Positions 1 through 7,701 of a stretch of DNA of 32,306 nucleotides are shown here, in pieces. This DNA comes from Deltaproteobacteria bacterium (GTDB lineage Bacteria; Desulfobacterota; Desulfovibrionia; Desulfovibrionales; Desulfovibrionaceae), in contig JAISOL010000052.1 in the NCBI GenBank assembly GCA_031275645.1, positions 1-32,306 of the forward strand, written 5' to 3'. The notes beneath the pieces are model-generated. The model had not been told where the DNA came from. It saw nothing but the letters and a program-made list of their open reading frames with translations, and searched no databases. Both the position numbers and the translations under genes were made by a program. Position 1 is the first letter of the stretch; each line of letters starts with the position of its first letter.

Positions 1-108
1 GCGGTCAATACCAATTTAAGCCGCTTTGCTGTCCAAACCTCAGATGAACAAACCCCTTTTTATTCCAGCAAGTCTTTGGCCTCAGCGGTCTGTTATGCCA
101 TCAAATAG
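1..108 (+). CDS. C-terminal fragment of an unidentified protein, cut by the window edge
   Basis: Frame 1 is open from the first base to a TAG at 106-108 and gives 35 residues, ending in SAVCYAIK. I do not recognise the family. The codon use looks like ordinary coding sequence, and the next gene can start at an ATG at 95 that overlaps this stop in another frame, a layout common in phage structural operons. Since the next gene looks like a tail fibre, this may be the end of another tail protein. It is less GC-rich than most of the window, which fits a prophage origin. The 5' part lies outside the window, so no function can be assigned. Confidence 0.4.
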   Translation, partial: AVNTNLSRFAVQTSDEQTPFYSSKSLASAVCYAIK

Positions 109-679
109 CCAAAGACGAGGGCACGTCAAGGACGTGCCGATCCGGAACGGCTGTCTTTTCCATGTTCTGCATCCGGGCTCCTTGCAGAACGGCGACGGCG
201 TTTACTGGTTCGACAATACCTGGAACATTCTGGACACGAGCGTGAATCTGGCCGCGCCGGATACCCCCGGCCTGGTCAAGGCGGCGGCCGAGGCCCTGCC
301 CGGCACGGCGGTGACGCGCGACGCCGCCGGCCGGGCGCGGATCTCATCTCCCGCGGCGGGAGGAGAGATTGCAAATAAGGAGTATGTGGACGGAGTCGCC
401 CTGGGCGTGGGGCAGAGCTGGCGGGATATGAGGGCGGGCCGCGCGGTCAATGCCGCCTACGTCAACGCGACAGGCAGGCCGATTTTTGTGAATGTCCGCG
501 CCAACTACACTCCCGCGGCCGGATACGGCGTAACTCTTGAAGTGGATAATTTGGCCGTGGACGGCAACACGGCGGCCTACAGTTCTCTGCAGGCGATCGT
601 CCCGCCGGGCTCGACATATGCTTTTAAGGCGCCGGCTCAACTGAATATTTCCAGCTTCAGCTGGTTTGAACTGAGGTAG
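95..679 (+). CDS. Phage tail-fibre-like protein (prophage remnant)
   Basis: About 194 residues from the ATG at 95. A TTG at 26 and a GTG at 134 are other in-frame starts, and none has a convincing ribosome binding site. The N-terminal part contains NGDGVYWFDNTWNIL and then DTPGLVK, a linker often seen in tail fibres. The C-terminal half, from about residue 108, has the pattern VGQSWRDM...YVNATGRPI...IVPPGSTY...WFELR. This matches my memory of the receptor-side C-terminal domain of prophage tail fibres in gut Desulfovibrio and Bilophila. The protein would sit at the phage tail tip and bind host surface sugars. No other phage gene follows: the next gene is a housekeeping methyltransferase, so this is the right border of a prophage or a leftover of one. 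The family call rests on recalled pattern, not on a search. Confidence 0.6.
   Translation: MPSNSQRRGHVKDVPIRNGCLFHVLHPGSLQNGDGVYWFDNTWNILDTSVNLAAPDTPGLVKAAAEALPGTAVTRDAAGRARISSPAAGGEIANKEYVDGVALGVGQSWRDMRAGRAVNAAYVNATGRPIFVNVRANYTPAAGYGVTLEVDNLAVDGNTAAYSSLQAIVPPGSTYAFKAPAQLNISSFSWFELR
120..138 (+). other. Perfect 8-bp hairpin after the first fragment's stop
   Basis: GGCACGTC (120-127) and GACGTGCC (131-138) form a perfect stem around an AAG loop, 11 nt downstream of the TAG at 106-108. No T-run follows, so it is not a standard intrinsic terminator. It lies inside the tail-fibre frame if that gene begins at 95, or just upstream of and over its GTG option at 134. It could be an mRNA 3'-end hairpin of the upstream gene. 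Confidence 0.35.
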
Positions 680-716
680 GGCGGCCGCCGGCGCGAATAT
701 TTCCTTGCCCGCCCCT

Positions 717-745
717 TTGTGTTTGGCGGCAATCGAGAGTACAAT
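717..745 (+). promoter_or_regulatory. Candidate sigma-70 promoter for the TrmH-family gene
   Basis: TTGTGT at 717-722 and TACAAT at 740-745 are separated by 17 bp, close to the sigma-70 consensus. The expected transcription start lies about 7 nt after the -10 element, at or next to the ATG at 752. That would give a leaderless or near-leaderless mRNA. Confidence 0.45.
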
Positions 746-751
746 GCGCCC

Positions 752-1600
752 ATGATTGCCGCGGAGAATAACTTTCCGGAGCCGGAAAACGCGCTCTCCG
801 GGCCCAAGCCTGTGCTTGAGCTGTTGCGCTCTTCCCCCGGCCGGGCGGACTCCGTCTTTATCCGCAAAGGGCGGAAAGACAGAGTTACGGACGAGATAAT
901 CGATTTGTGCCGGGCCGCGGGGGTGCGTTTTTCCCTGCTGGAAGAGAGGGCGTGGCGGCGTATGGGCGCGGCGGGCTCCCAGGGGGTGCTGGCCCGCCTG
1001 TTCGAGCCCGGCTTCAGCAGCCTGGAGGAGGCGGCGGCGGCGGCCCTTTCCTCGCCTCTGCCTCTGCTGCTGGCTCTGGATCAACTGCTGGATCCGGGCA
1101 ATGTGGGAACTCTGGCGCGAACGCTTTACTCTCTGGGTGGGGGAGGGCTGCTGCTGCCCCGCCGCCGGGCGGCCTACCTCGGGGGAGGAGCGAACAGAAG
1201 CGCGGCCGGGGCCATGCAGAAACTGCCTGTCGCCAAGGTCGCCAATCTGGGCCGGGCCCTGGATCTCCTGGCCGCGCGGGGCTTCAGCGTATACGGCAGC
1301 GCGGCGCGCAAGGAGGATTCGGCGGATTCGCGCGGCGGCAGCCTGGATGTCTACTCTTTTCAACCCCGCTTTCCCTCAGTTCTGGCGCTGGGAAGCGAGG
1401 AATCCGGCCTGCGCCCCGGCATAGCCAAACGCTGCGCCCGGATGCTGCACATCCCCATGTGCCGGGATTTCAATTCCCTCAATGTCGCCCAGGCGGGGGG
1501 CATCATGCTCGCTTTTTTCAGCGCCGCCCGCCGGAGGGCGCCGGCATCCGCAGATCCAGAACCAGACGTTCCGGAGGCAGGAGAGAGGGGCCGCTTCTGA
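752..1600 (+). CDS. SpoU/TrmH-family RNA 2'-O-methyltransferase
   Basis: About 282 residues. The C-terminal SPOUT domain shows all three family motifs: LDQLLDPGNVGTLARTLYSLG-like motif 1 near residue 110, LALGSEESGL near residue 217, and IPMCRDFNSLNVAQAGGI near residue 239. An N-terminal part with GPKPVLELLRSS is the substrate-binding region typical of RlmB-type enzymes. It should methylate a ribose 2'-OH in 23S rRNA or tRNA using S-adenosylmethionine; which base cannot be told from sequence alone. I chose ATG 752 over GTG 719 because a promoter-like pair ends just before it and the upstream residues look non-conserved. The final 20 or so residues after the SPOUT fold are a Pro/Glu-rich tail that overlaps the convergent DUF4261 gene. 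Confidence 0.85.
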   Translation: MIAAENNFPEPENALSGPKPVLELLRSSPGRADSVFIRKGRKDRVTDEIIDLCRAAGVRFSLLEERAWRRMGAAGSQGVLARLFEPGFSSLEEAAAAALSSPLPLLLALDQLLDPGNVGTLARTLYSLGGGGLLLPRRRAAYLGGGANRSAAGAMQKLPVAKVANLGRALDLLAARGFSVYGSAARKEDSADSRGGSLDVYSFQPRFPSVLALGSEESGLRPGIAKRCARMLHIPMCRDFNSLNVAQAGGIMLAFFSAARRRAPASADPEPDVPEAGERGRF

Positions 1601-2411
1601 CCTCCCACTCGGAGCCGTCCGGCCCGATCAGCGTGTCTCCTTCGGCCGGAAGGCCGGGGTGCTCGCACATGTATTCGGCCAGATTGTAAAGCCAGAAGGA
1701 GAGATCGGCATAATCCGGAAAGCCCTGGGGAAGCGGACACTGAACGTCCGGCAGGCCCAGAAGGTGCAGGCCCAGCGTATCCATCAGAACGGGGCCTTTT
1801 TCGCCTTCAGCCGTAAAAATCCGGTTGTTCACCCAGCCGTGGACGCTGAGATAGTCCGGGCTGTCCGGGAGGTTCTCCCGGTAGGAAGCCGGGTCGATCA
1901 GGCACTGGCTGACCGGAAAATGCAAGGCCGCGGGCAGAAGCAGGGAAGTCGCGGCCTGGAGCGCGAGCTGGAGCAGCCCGACCCTTTCCCGTGGCTCAAG
2001 ATGCAGAGTATGCGTTTCGCTGAGAATGACGCGGAAGGGAGCGCCCAGAACGCTTTCCCTCGCTCCGTCCCATTGCCAGGTCTGGGAGAGGCTGTTCCGG
2101 AGCTCCGCATCTTCCGGGCCGGTTTGCCCCGGCGCGAAACGGAGCAGAAAACCGGCCGGCCCTTCCTCGGTCGCTTTCAGCAATTCCGGCAGGCAGAGCA
2201 GGGCCGCGCCGGAGGCGCCCTTTTTCCCCGGAGTGAAACCGCCGCCCAGAGTCCGGTGTTGCACCACTCCGAAACTCCCTCCCAGGGTTTTGTTCAGGAC
2301 GCGCAGAAGCTCTTCCTGCCTGACGGCGTCAAGGATCATCGGGGTTCTGAAACAAAGTTCGGCCAGGCAGGGTCCGGGAGTATTCCGGGGGGGCTTTTCC
2401 TGTTTATACAT
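1518..2411 (-). CDS. DUF4261 domain protein
   Basis: A 297-residue protein of unknown function. The C-terminal third has the pattern SVHGWVNNRIF, MDTLGLHLLGLPDVQC and LYNLAEYMCEH...EGDTL, which I recognise as the DUF4261 domain. No signal peptide or membrane segment is visible, so it is probably cytoplasmic. The start is supported by AGGAAA about 6 nt upstream; a second Met at residue 25 is possible. Its 3' end overlaps the 3' end of the convergent TrmH-family gene by 83 bp. It is divergent from mrcA with an 86-bp spacer that must hold signals for both genes. No partner gene suggests a role. Confidence 0.75.
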   Translation of the reverse strand: MYKQEKPPRNTPGPCLAELCFRTPMILDAVRQEELLRVLNKTLGGSFGVVQHRTLGGGFTPGKKGASGAALLCLPELLKATEEGPAGFLLRFAPGQTGPEDAELRNSLSQTWQWDGARESVLGAPFRVILSETHTLHLEPRERVGLLQLALQAATSLLLPAALHFPVSQCLIDPASYRENLPDSPDYLSVHGWVNNRIFTAEGEKGPVLMDTLGLHLLGLPDVQCPLPQGFPDYADLSFWLYNLAEYMCEHPGLPAEGDTLIGPDGSEWEVRSGPSLLPPERLVLDLRMPAPSGGRR

Positions 2412-2497
2412 GCAAAATTTCCTGTTTTCACGCGCCCGCCGGCTACGGAAGAAGAGAGGTTGAAGCTTTTCGCATTAAGGAGTATTGCAAGGGGATT

Positions 2498-4957
2498 ATG
2501 AAACGCTTCTGCCTGACGGCGCTGTTCATTTGTCTGGCTCTGGGCCTCCTGGGCTCCATCGGCGGCGTGGCCCTGATCTACTGGGCGTCGCTGGATTTGC
2601 CCAGCTATACGCAGGTTTCGGATTATCGTCCTCCGCAGGCCAGCACGGTCTATGCCGGAGACGGCAGCATCATCGGCTATTTTTACGATGAAAAGCGCTT
2701 TCTGGTCAACCTGGCGGATATGCCCCCCCACTTGTCCAAAGCCTTTCTGGCGGCGGAAGACGCCAGTTTCTACGAGCATGACGGCATCAACCCCAGAGCC
2801 ATAATCCGCGCCTTCTGGATTAACCTCCGCGCCGGGGCGACGGTGCACGGCGGCAGCACCATAACCCAGCAGCTGGTCAAGCGTCTTTTGCTCACCTCGG
2901 AGCGCAGCTATATACGCAAGCTCAAGGAGGCCATCCTGGCTTACAGGCTGGAGCGTTATCTCAGCAAAGACGACATCCTCAACATGTACCTGAACCAGAT
3001 TTTTTTCGGACACGGCTCTTATGGGGTCGAGGCCGCGGCCCGCACCTATTTCGGCAAGCACGTCGGCGAGCTGAATCTGGCCGAATGCGCCGTGCTGGCC
3101 GCTCTGCCCCAGGCCCCCTCGCGCACCAATCCCTTCGCCGACCCCCAGGCCACCAGGGACAGACAGCGCTACGTGCTGCGCCGCATGCTGGCGGAAGGCT
3201 TCATAAACCAGCAGGAACACGACGCGGCTCTGGGCACTCCCCTGCTTTACCGGAGCATGCCCGATCCTTCCTGGAAGCTGGGCGCCTGGTATCTGGAAGA
3301 AGTGCGGCGCAGGCTCATCGAGTTTTTCCAGGAGCAGAACGTGCTGGATCTGGACTTGCCGGTGGAAAGCTTCGGCCGGGACGTCCTCTATAACGCCGGC
3401 CTGCACATTTACACCTCCATGGACCCCCTGCACCAGAAAGCGGCTGAGAAAGCGTTGCGCCAGGGGCTTCTGGAGACCGGCAAAAGACATGGCTGGTTTG
3501 GGCCGCTTGAGCATATTTCCGAGGATCAATATGAATCTTTTCTGGAAAAGAACGTCTTCGTGCCGCAGGATTTTGAAAACGCCGGCTGGGCCAAGGCTCT
3601 GGTGACCAAGGTAGGCGCCAAGGGAGCGGAAGCGCGCCTGGGTTCGTTCAAAGGCTTTATCGAAGCCAAAAGGATGGAGTGGTGCAGGCTCCCCAACCCG
3701 GAGCTGGCCGCCGAGGAGCCGGGGCAGATCCGCAGCCCGGATAAGGTGCTCTCTCCCGGCGACGTGGTCTGGGTTTCCGCCGTGGGCGCTAGGGGAGACG
3801 CCAACCCGGTGGGCTATCCGGCTTCCGCGGAAATACCCGCCTATGATCCGGCCAAGGTCACTTTTGACAGGCCCATTCCGCTGAGTCTGGAGCAGGCCCC
3901 GCTGGTCAGCGGAGCCCTTATTTCGCAGGATCTGGAAAACGGCGATGTTCTGGCTCTGGTCGGCGGGTATGAATATAATCTGCACGATCAGTATAATCGG
4001 GCCACCCAGGCCGTCCGCCAGCCCGGTTCGGCCTTCAAGCCCGTGGTTTATTCCGCCGCCCTGGACAAAGGCTTCACCGCCGCCAGCATGATTGACGATT
4101 CTCCTTTCATCGGCGAACGCGGGGCGGAGGAAAACGCCGCGCTCTGGCGCCCCTCCAATTACGGCGGAGTCTTTTACGGCCCCACCCTGCTGCGCACGGC
4201 CCTGGTGCGCTCCCGCAATGTATGCACCATACGGCTGGCTCAGAGCCTGGGCATAAAGGCAATCACGGAGCGGGCGCAGGCCATGGGCATCGCGGGAAAA
4301 ATCCCGCAGGATCTCTCCATCAGCCTGGGCTCCTACGCCGTCACCCCCATGACCCTGACCGAGGTCTATACCACCTTCGCCAGCGGCGGGCAGCGCGTGC
4401 TCCCGCGCCTGGTCCGGCGCATCACCGACAGTTGGGGGCATAACATAGTTACCTTTGTTCCTGAAAAAATCGACGCCATCAGCCCGCTCAACGCTTTTCT
4501 CATGGCCAGTCTTCTCAAGGACGTCAGCGTTGACGGCACCGCGCGCCGGGCCAGGCATCTGACCCGCATATTCGGAGGGAAAACCGGCACCTCCAACGAG
4601 GAGAGAGACGCCTGGTTTGTGGGCTTTTCCCCCTTTCTGGTGACCACGGTTTATGTCGGCTACGACACGCCCCGCCCCATGGGCAAATATGAAACCGGCT
4701 CGCGGGTGGCGGTGCCCATTTTCGCCCAGTACCGGCAAGCCGTGGAACAGCGGTATCCCAACGCGGATTTCCCCATGCCGCAGGGGATAAGAATTTTAAG
4801 CATAGACGCCGACAACGGCTTTTTATCCGGCGAACAATCGACCAATGTCTATAATCTGCCCTTTATCGCCGGAACCGAGCCCGTCGTCGTCTCCGGCGCG
4901 GCGCTCCGGCGCGGGGATGACGATGTGCGGGGAGCGGAAGAAATATTTCAGCAATAG
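2498..4957 (+). CDS. mrcA: Bifunctional penicillin-binding protein 1A
   Basis: The 819-residue class A PBP polymerises and crosslinks peptidoglycan in the periplasm, anchored by one N-terminal membrane segment (about residues 5-30). The glycosyltransferase domain has the catalytic Glu at 87 (EDASFYEHDG), GGSTITQQLVK at 118-128 and the later YLNQIFFG and RTYFG motifs. The transpeptidase domain has SAFK at 511-514 (catalytic Ser 511), SRN at 572-574 and KTGT at 695-698. Between the two lies an insert of about 150 residues with an OB-like region, as in PBP1A rather than PBP1B. Length is close to E. coli PBP1A. AAGGGG about 4-5 nt upstream of the ATG supports the start. The stop codon lies at the edge of the 96-bp duplication that leads into ssb. 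Confidence 0.95.
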   Translation: MKRFCLTALFICLALGLLGSIGGVALIYWASLDLPSYTQVSDYRPPQASTVYAGDGSIIGYFYDEKRFLVNLADMPPHLSKAFLAAEDASFYEHDGINPRAIIRAFWINLRAGATVHGGSTITQQLVKRLLLTSERSYIRKLKEAILAYRLERYLSKDDILNMYLNQIFFGHGSYGVEAAARTYFGKHVGELNLAECAVLAALPQAPSRTNPFADPQATRDRQRYVLRRMLAEGFINQQEHDAALGTPLLYRSMPDPSWKLGAWYLEEVRRRLIEFFQEQNVLDLDLPVESFGRDVLYNAGLHIYTSMDPLHQKAAEKALRQGLLETGKRHGWFGPLEHISEDQYESFLEKNVFVPQDFENAGWAKALVTKVGAKGAEARLGSFKGFIEAKRMEWCRLPNPELAAEEPGQIRSPDKVLSPGDVVWVSAVGARGDANPVGYPASAEIPAYDPAKVTFDRPIPLSLEQAPLVSGALISQDLENGDVLALVGGYEYNLHDQYNRATQAVRQPGSAFKPVVYSAALDKGFTAASMIDDSPFIGERGAEENAALWRPSNYGGVFYGPTLLRTALVRSRNVCTIRLAQSLGIKAITERAQAMGIAGKIPQDLSISLGSYAVTPMTLTEVYTTFASGGQRVLPRLVRRITDSWGHNIVTFVPEKIDAISPLNAFLMASLLKDVSVDGTARRARHLTRIFGGKTGTSNEERDAWFVGFSPFLVTTVYVGYDTPRPMGKYETGSRVAVPIFAQYRQAVEQRYPNADFPMPQGIRILSIDADNGFLSGEQSTNVYNLPFIAGTEPVVVSGAALRRGDDDVRGAEEIFQQ

Positions 4958-5144
4958 AGCGGTTTACGCTGTATAACGCCGGCTGCGCACCCGCAGACAG
5001 GCGCAAGGTAAAACGGATGAGCACCCGGAGGGAAAAATGCTGAACAAGAATAGAGCGGTTTACGCTGTATAACGCCGGCTGCGTACCCGCAGACAGGCGC
5101 AAGGTAAAACGGATGAGCACCCGGAGGGAAAAATGCTGAACAAG
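4953..5144 (+). repeat. 96-bp tandem duplication of the ssb leader and start
   Basis: Copy 1 is 4953-5048 and copy 2 is 5049-5144. They differ at one base (C at 4988, T at 5084). The unit runs from the mrcA stop codon through an ssb ribosome binding site (GGAGGG) to the fourth ssb codon. Each copy can fold a CTGCG/CGCAG hairpin whose 4-nt loop contains the only mismatch, and an outer GTTTAC/GTAAAAC pairing with one bulged A. The high identity points to a recent duplication. Whether the unit is also dispersed elsewhere in the genome cannot be seen here. Confidence 0.95.
5037..5072 (+). other. Vestigial ssb start, 11-codon upstream frame
   Basis: The first repeat copy keeps the ssb ribosome binding site and ATG. 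Translation from it would give MLNKNRAVYAV and then stop at TAA 5070-5072, inside the second copy. It could be translated as a short upstream peptide or simply compete for ribosomes with the true ssb start 96 nt downstream. It is a by-product of the duplication and not a conserved gene as far as can be seen. Confidence 0.4.
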
Positions 5145-5606
5145 GTCATGTTGATCGGAAGACTTGGGAAAGATCCTGAAATTCGCTATGCCGCCAACGG
5201 CACGGCCATAACCAATCTGCGCATAGCCACGGACGAATCCTATGTGGACAGGGAAGGAAACCGCGTGGAACGAACCGAATGGCATTCCATAGTCGTGTTT
5301 CAGCGCCAGGCCGAGAATTGCAAAACTTATCTCTCCAAGGGCAGTCTGATCTTTGTGGAGGGTAGCCTGCAGACGCGCAAGTGGCAGGACCAGCAGGGGC
5401 AGGATCGCTACAGCACGGAGGTAAAGGCCAACCTGGTGAAATTTCTCGACCGCAAGAACAGCGGGCAGCAGGCCCCCTCGGAAGAAGGGGCGGTTTACGG
5501 AGGCGGGCCGCAGGTCCGGCAGAGCGGCAGAGCCGCCCCGGCGGGCGAGGACACAGGTTCGCCTTTTCCTTCGGAGGCCAGTCTGATGGATAAGATGCCT
5601 TTTTGA
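5133..5606 (+). CDS. ssb: Single-stranded DNA-binding protein
   Basis: The 157-residue SSB coats single-stranded DNA in replication and repair. The OB fold covers about residues 1-110: it opens MLNKVMLIGRLGKDPEIRY, continues with TEWHSIVVF and ends with STEVKANLVKFLD. A flexible Gly/Pro/Gln-rich linker follows. The last residues are MDKMPF. The usual tip that docks partner proteins is acidic (like DDDIPF), and here a Lys sits in it, with few acidic residues before it. The Pro-Phe end is kept. The start follows GGAGGG, 5 nt from the ATG. The leader is duplicated upstream. Transcription may come from mrcA or from a promoter in the repeat. Confidence 0.95.
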   Translation: MLNKVMLIGRLGKDPEIRYAANGTAITNLRIATDESYVDREGNRVERTEWHSIVVFQRQAENCKTYLSKGSLIFVEGSLQTRKWQDQQGQDRYSTEVKANLVKFLDRKNSGQQAPSEEGAVYGGGPQVRQSGRAAPAGEDTGSPFPSEASLMDKMPF

Positions 5607-5624
5607 GGCATTTTGAAAAATGCC
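5595..5624 (+). terminator. Terminator-like hairpins after ssb
   Basis: ATGCCT (5595-5600) pairs with AGGCAT (5606-5611) around TTTTG, followed by a short T-run. An overlapping alternative is GGCATTT with AAATGCC (to 5624). The stop codon of ssb lies inside the first loop and stem. T-runs are short, so termination may be partial. Confidence 0.45.
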
Positions 5625-5635
5625 CTTTCCCGCCC

Positions 5636-5664
5636 TTGACCTGAGCGGCGCAAACGTGTAAAGG
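5636..5664 (+). promoter_or_regulatory. Promoter for tRNA-His
   Basis: TTGACC (5636-5641) and TAAAGG (5659-5664) are 17 bp apart. The predicted transcription start is about 5671, a few bases before the tRNA 5' end. The -35 is near consensus and the -10 is weaker. Confidence 0.55.
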
Positions 5665-5676
5665 CATTGGTCTTAC

Positions 5677-5753
5677 GGCGGATGTAGCTCAGTTGGCAGA
5701 GCACCAGGTTGTGGCCCTGGGTGTCGTGGGTTCGATCCCCATCATTCGCCCCA
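5677..5753 (+). tRNA. tRNA-His (GTG anticodon)
   Basis: A full cloverleaf can be drawn. The acceptor stem GCGGATG pairs with CATTCGC, the anticodon stem is CCAGG/CCTGG, and the anticodon is GTG at 5711-5713. The T arm contains GGTTCGATCC. A G at 5677 lies opposite C73 (5750), the extra G(-1) pair that marks tRNA-His, and the 3' CCA is encoded at 5751-5753. Confidence 0.97.
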
Positions 5754-5806
5754 GAATTGAAAATCATGGAGATTGGCCCACAGGCCCCGTAGCGGGCGTG
5801 CCTTCG

Positions 5807-5829
5807 CAAACCCCGGTTTCCGGGGTTTG
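5807..5829 (+). terminator. Strong hairpin downstream of tRNA-His
   Basis: CAAACCCCGG (5807-5816) and CCGGGGTTTG (5820-5829) form a perfect 10-bp stem with a TTT loop. The base of the stem has three A-T pairs but the following tract is TCGTC, so release would rely on the stem itself or it acts as a processing stop. Confidence 0.6.
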
Positions 5830-5842
5830 TCGTCAATCCCGG

Positions 5843-5863
5843 GCCCCGCCTCGGCGGGGCTTT
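5843..5863 (+). terminator. Second GC-rich hairpin before lepA
   Basis: GCCCCGCC (5843-5850) pairs with GGCGGGGC (5853-5860), followed by TTT. The two-base loop will open to four in practice. It sits 17 nt before the lepA start and with the first hairpin isolates tRNA-His from lepA, or it could lie in the lepA 5' leader. Confidence 0.55.
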
Positions 5864-5879
5864 CCGCCAGGGCGTTCCT

Positions 5880-7685
5880 ATGCTTAAACAGGAACATATC
5901 CGCAATTTCTGCATCATTGCGCATATAGATCACGGCAAGTCCACCCTGGCCGACCGTATCCTGGATATTACCGGCCTGGTCGGCGAAAGGGACAAGCGCG
6001 AGCAGTATCTGGACCGCATGGAGCTGGAGAGGGAGCGCGGCATAACCATCAAGGCCCAGACCGTGCGCATACCCTACAAGGCCGGAGACGGGCGGGAGTA
6101 CATTCTGAATCTCATAGACACTCCCGGTCATGTGGATTTCAACTATGAAGTCTCGCGTTCTCTGGCGGCCTGCGAAGGAGCTTTGCTGGTGGTGGACGCT
6201 TCCCAGGGCGTGGAGGCGCAGACCCTGGCCAATGTCTATCTGGCTCTGGAAAACAACCATGAAATTATTCCGGTTCTGAACAAGATAGACCTGCCCGGCG
6301 CGGATGTGGAGCGGGTGAAAAAAGAAATTGAGGAAGGCATAGGCCTGGATTGCGCCGAAGCGCTGGCGGTAAGCGCCAAAACCGGGCTGGGAGTGGAAGA
6401 GGTGCTGGAAGCGGTCGTCAGCCGCCTGCCTCCTCCGGGCGGAGACCCCGCCTCTCCGCTCAAGGCCTTGATTTTCGACTCCTGGTATGACCCTTACCAG
6501 GGGGTGGTGGTGCTCTTTCGCATTATGGACGGGGTCCTGAAAAAAGGGGATCGCATCCGCCTCTTTTCCTCCGGCGTGGAATACGAGGTTCTGCGTCTGG
6601 GGGCTTTTTCGCCCGAAGCCGTGGATATACATATGCTCGCGGCCGGAGAGGTGGGTTTCTTATGCGCCGGCATCAAGCAACTGGGCGACGCCAAAGTGGG
6701 GGATACCCTCACTCTGGCCTCCGACCCGGCCTCGGAAGCCGTGCCCGGCTTCAAGGAAGTGAAGCCCATGGTCTTCTGCGGGCTTTACCCCACGGATAAC
6801 AACGAATACGAGGCCCTCAAGTTCGCCCTGGAAAAATTGCAGCTCAACGACGCGGCCTTTTCCTTTGAGGCGGAAACCTCCCAGGCTCTGGGCTTCGGCT
6901 TTCGCTGCGGTTTTCTCGGCCTGTTGCACATGGAGATCATTCAGGAGCGCCTGGAACGGGAGTTCCAGGTGGAGCTTATCGCCACCGCCCCCTCGGTTGT
7001 GTACAAGGTAACGACCACGGACGGGAGCGTCCTCCGGGTGGACAATCCGGCCAAACTTCCCGAGGCCGGGCGCATCGCCTCTTTCCATGAGCCTTACATG
7101 CGGGCGGAAATACATTCTCCTCCGGAATTCGTCGGAAACATCCTCAAACTCTGCGAGGAGAAACGCGGGCAGCAGAAGGATCTGCGCTACCTCGCGGGCA
7201 ACAGGGTGATCATCACTTATGAAATGCCTTTCGCGGAAATAGTTTTTGATTTTTTCGATCGCCTGAAATCCGGCACCAGAGGTTACGCCTCCATGGATTA
7301 CACCCTTCTGGATTACAGGCCGGGCGATCTCGTCAAGCTGGATATCCTGATCAACGGCGACCCGGTGGACGCTCTGGCGGTGATCACCCACAGGGAAAAC
7401 GCCTACCGGCAGGGACGGGAGCTGGCGCTGAAGCTCAAGCGCGTCATTCCCAGGCAGCTTTTCGAGGTAATCATTCAGGCGGCCATAGGCAGCAAGGTAA
7501 TTGCCCGCGAACGCAACGCGCCCATGGGTAAAAACGTCACGGCCAAATGCTATGGCGGCGACATAACGCGCAAGCGCAAACTCTTGGAAAAACAGAAAGA
7601 AGGTAAGAAACGCATGAAACGCATGGGAAATGTGGAATTGCCCCAGGAGGCCTTTCTGGCCGCTCTGCGCGTGGGCGAAGAATAG
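5880..7685 (+). CDS. lepA: Elongation factor 4 (LepA)
   Basis: The 601-residue translational GTPase back-translocates stalled ribosomes. G1 is AHIDHGKS at 14-21, G3 is DTPGH near 80, and G4 is NKID near 135. The C-terminal domain special to LepA ends with [22 protein letters not shown]-type sequence and [12 protein letters not shown]. Length equals the family norm. The ATG at 5880 has only a weak AGGGC upstream, but the start agrees with the family N-terminus. It is followed 16 nt later by lepB, the lepA-lepB pairing seen in many proteobacteria. Confidence 0.97.
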   Translation: MLKQEHIRNFCIIAHIDHGKSTLADRILDITGLVGERDKREQYLDRMELERERGITIKAQTVRIPYKAGDGREYILNLIDTPGHVDFNYEVSRSLAACEGALLVVDASQGVEAQTLANVYLALENNHEIIPVLNKIDLPGADVERVKKEIEEGIGLDCAEALAVSAKTGLGVEEVLEAVVSRLPPPGGDPASPLKALIFDSWYDPYQGVVVLFRIMDGVLKKGDRIRLFSSGVEYEVLRLGAFSPEAVDIHMLAAGEVGFLCAGIKQLGDAKVGDTLTLASDPASEAVPGFKEVKPMVFCGLYPTDNNEYEALKFALEKLQLNDAAFSFEAETSQALGFGFRCGFLGLLHMEIIQERLEREFQVELIATAPSVVYKVTTTDGSVLRVDNPAKLPEAGRIASFHEPYMRAEIHSPPEFVGNILKLCEEKRGQQKDLRYLAGNRVIITYEMPFAEIVFDFFDRLKSGTRGYASMDYTLLDYRPGDLVKLDILINGDPVDALAVITHRENAYRQGRELALKLKRVIPRQLFEVIIQAAIGSKVIARERNAPMGKNVTAKCYGGDITRKRKLLEKQKEGKKRMKRMGNVELPQEAFLAALRVGEE

Positions 7686-7701
7686 CGGCCGGAGGGGAAT
7701 A

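Noticed and set aside
2460-2488. TTGAAG-17-TATTGC as mrcA promoter
   Set aside because: It would start the transcript inside or past the mrcA ribosome binding site, and the -10 is poor.
2336-4738. 800-codon open frame antisense to mrcA
   Set aside because: It is the mirror of a clear PBP1A gene in a GC-rich genome, has no recognisable domain and no ribosome binding site.
4863-5285. Antisense frame across the ssb leader with a repeated peptide
   Set aside because: The peptide repeat only mirrors the 96-bp DNA duplication. No start signal or domain is seen.
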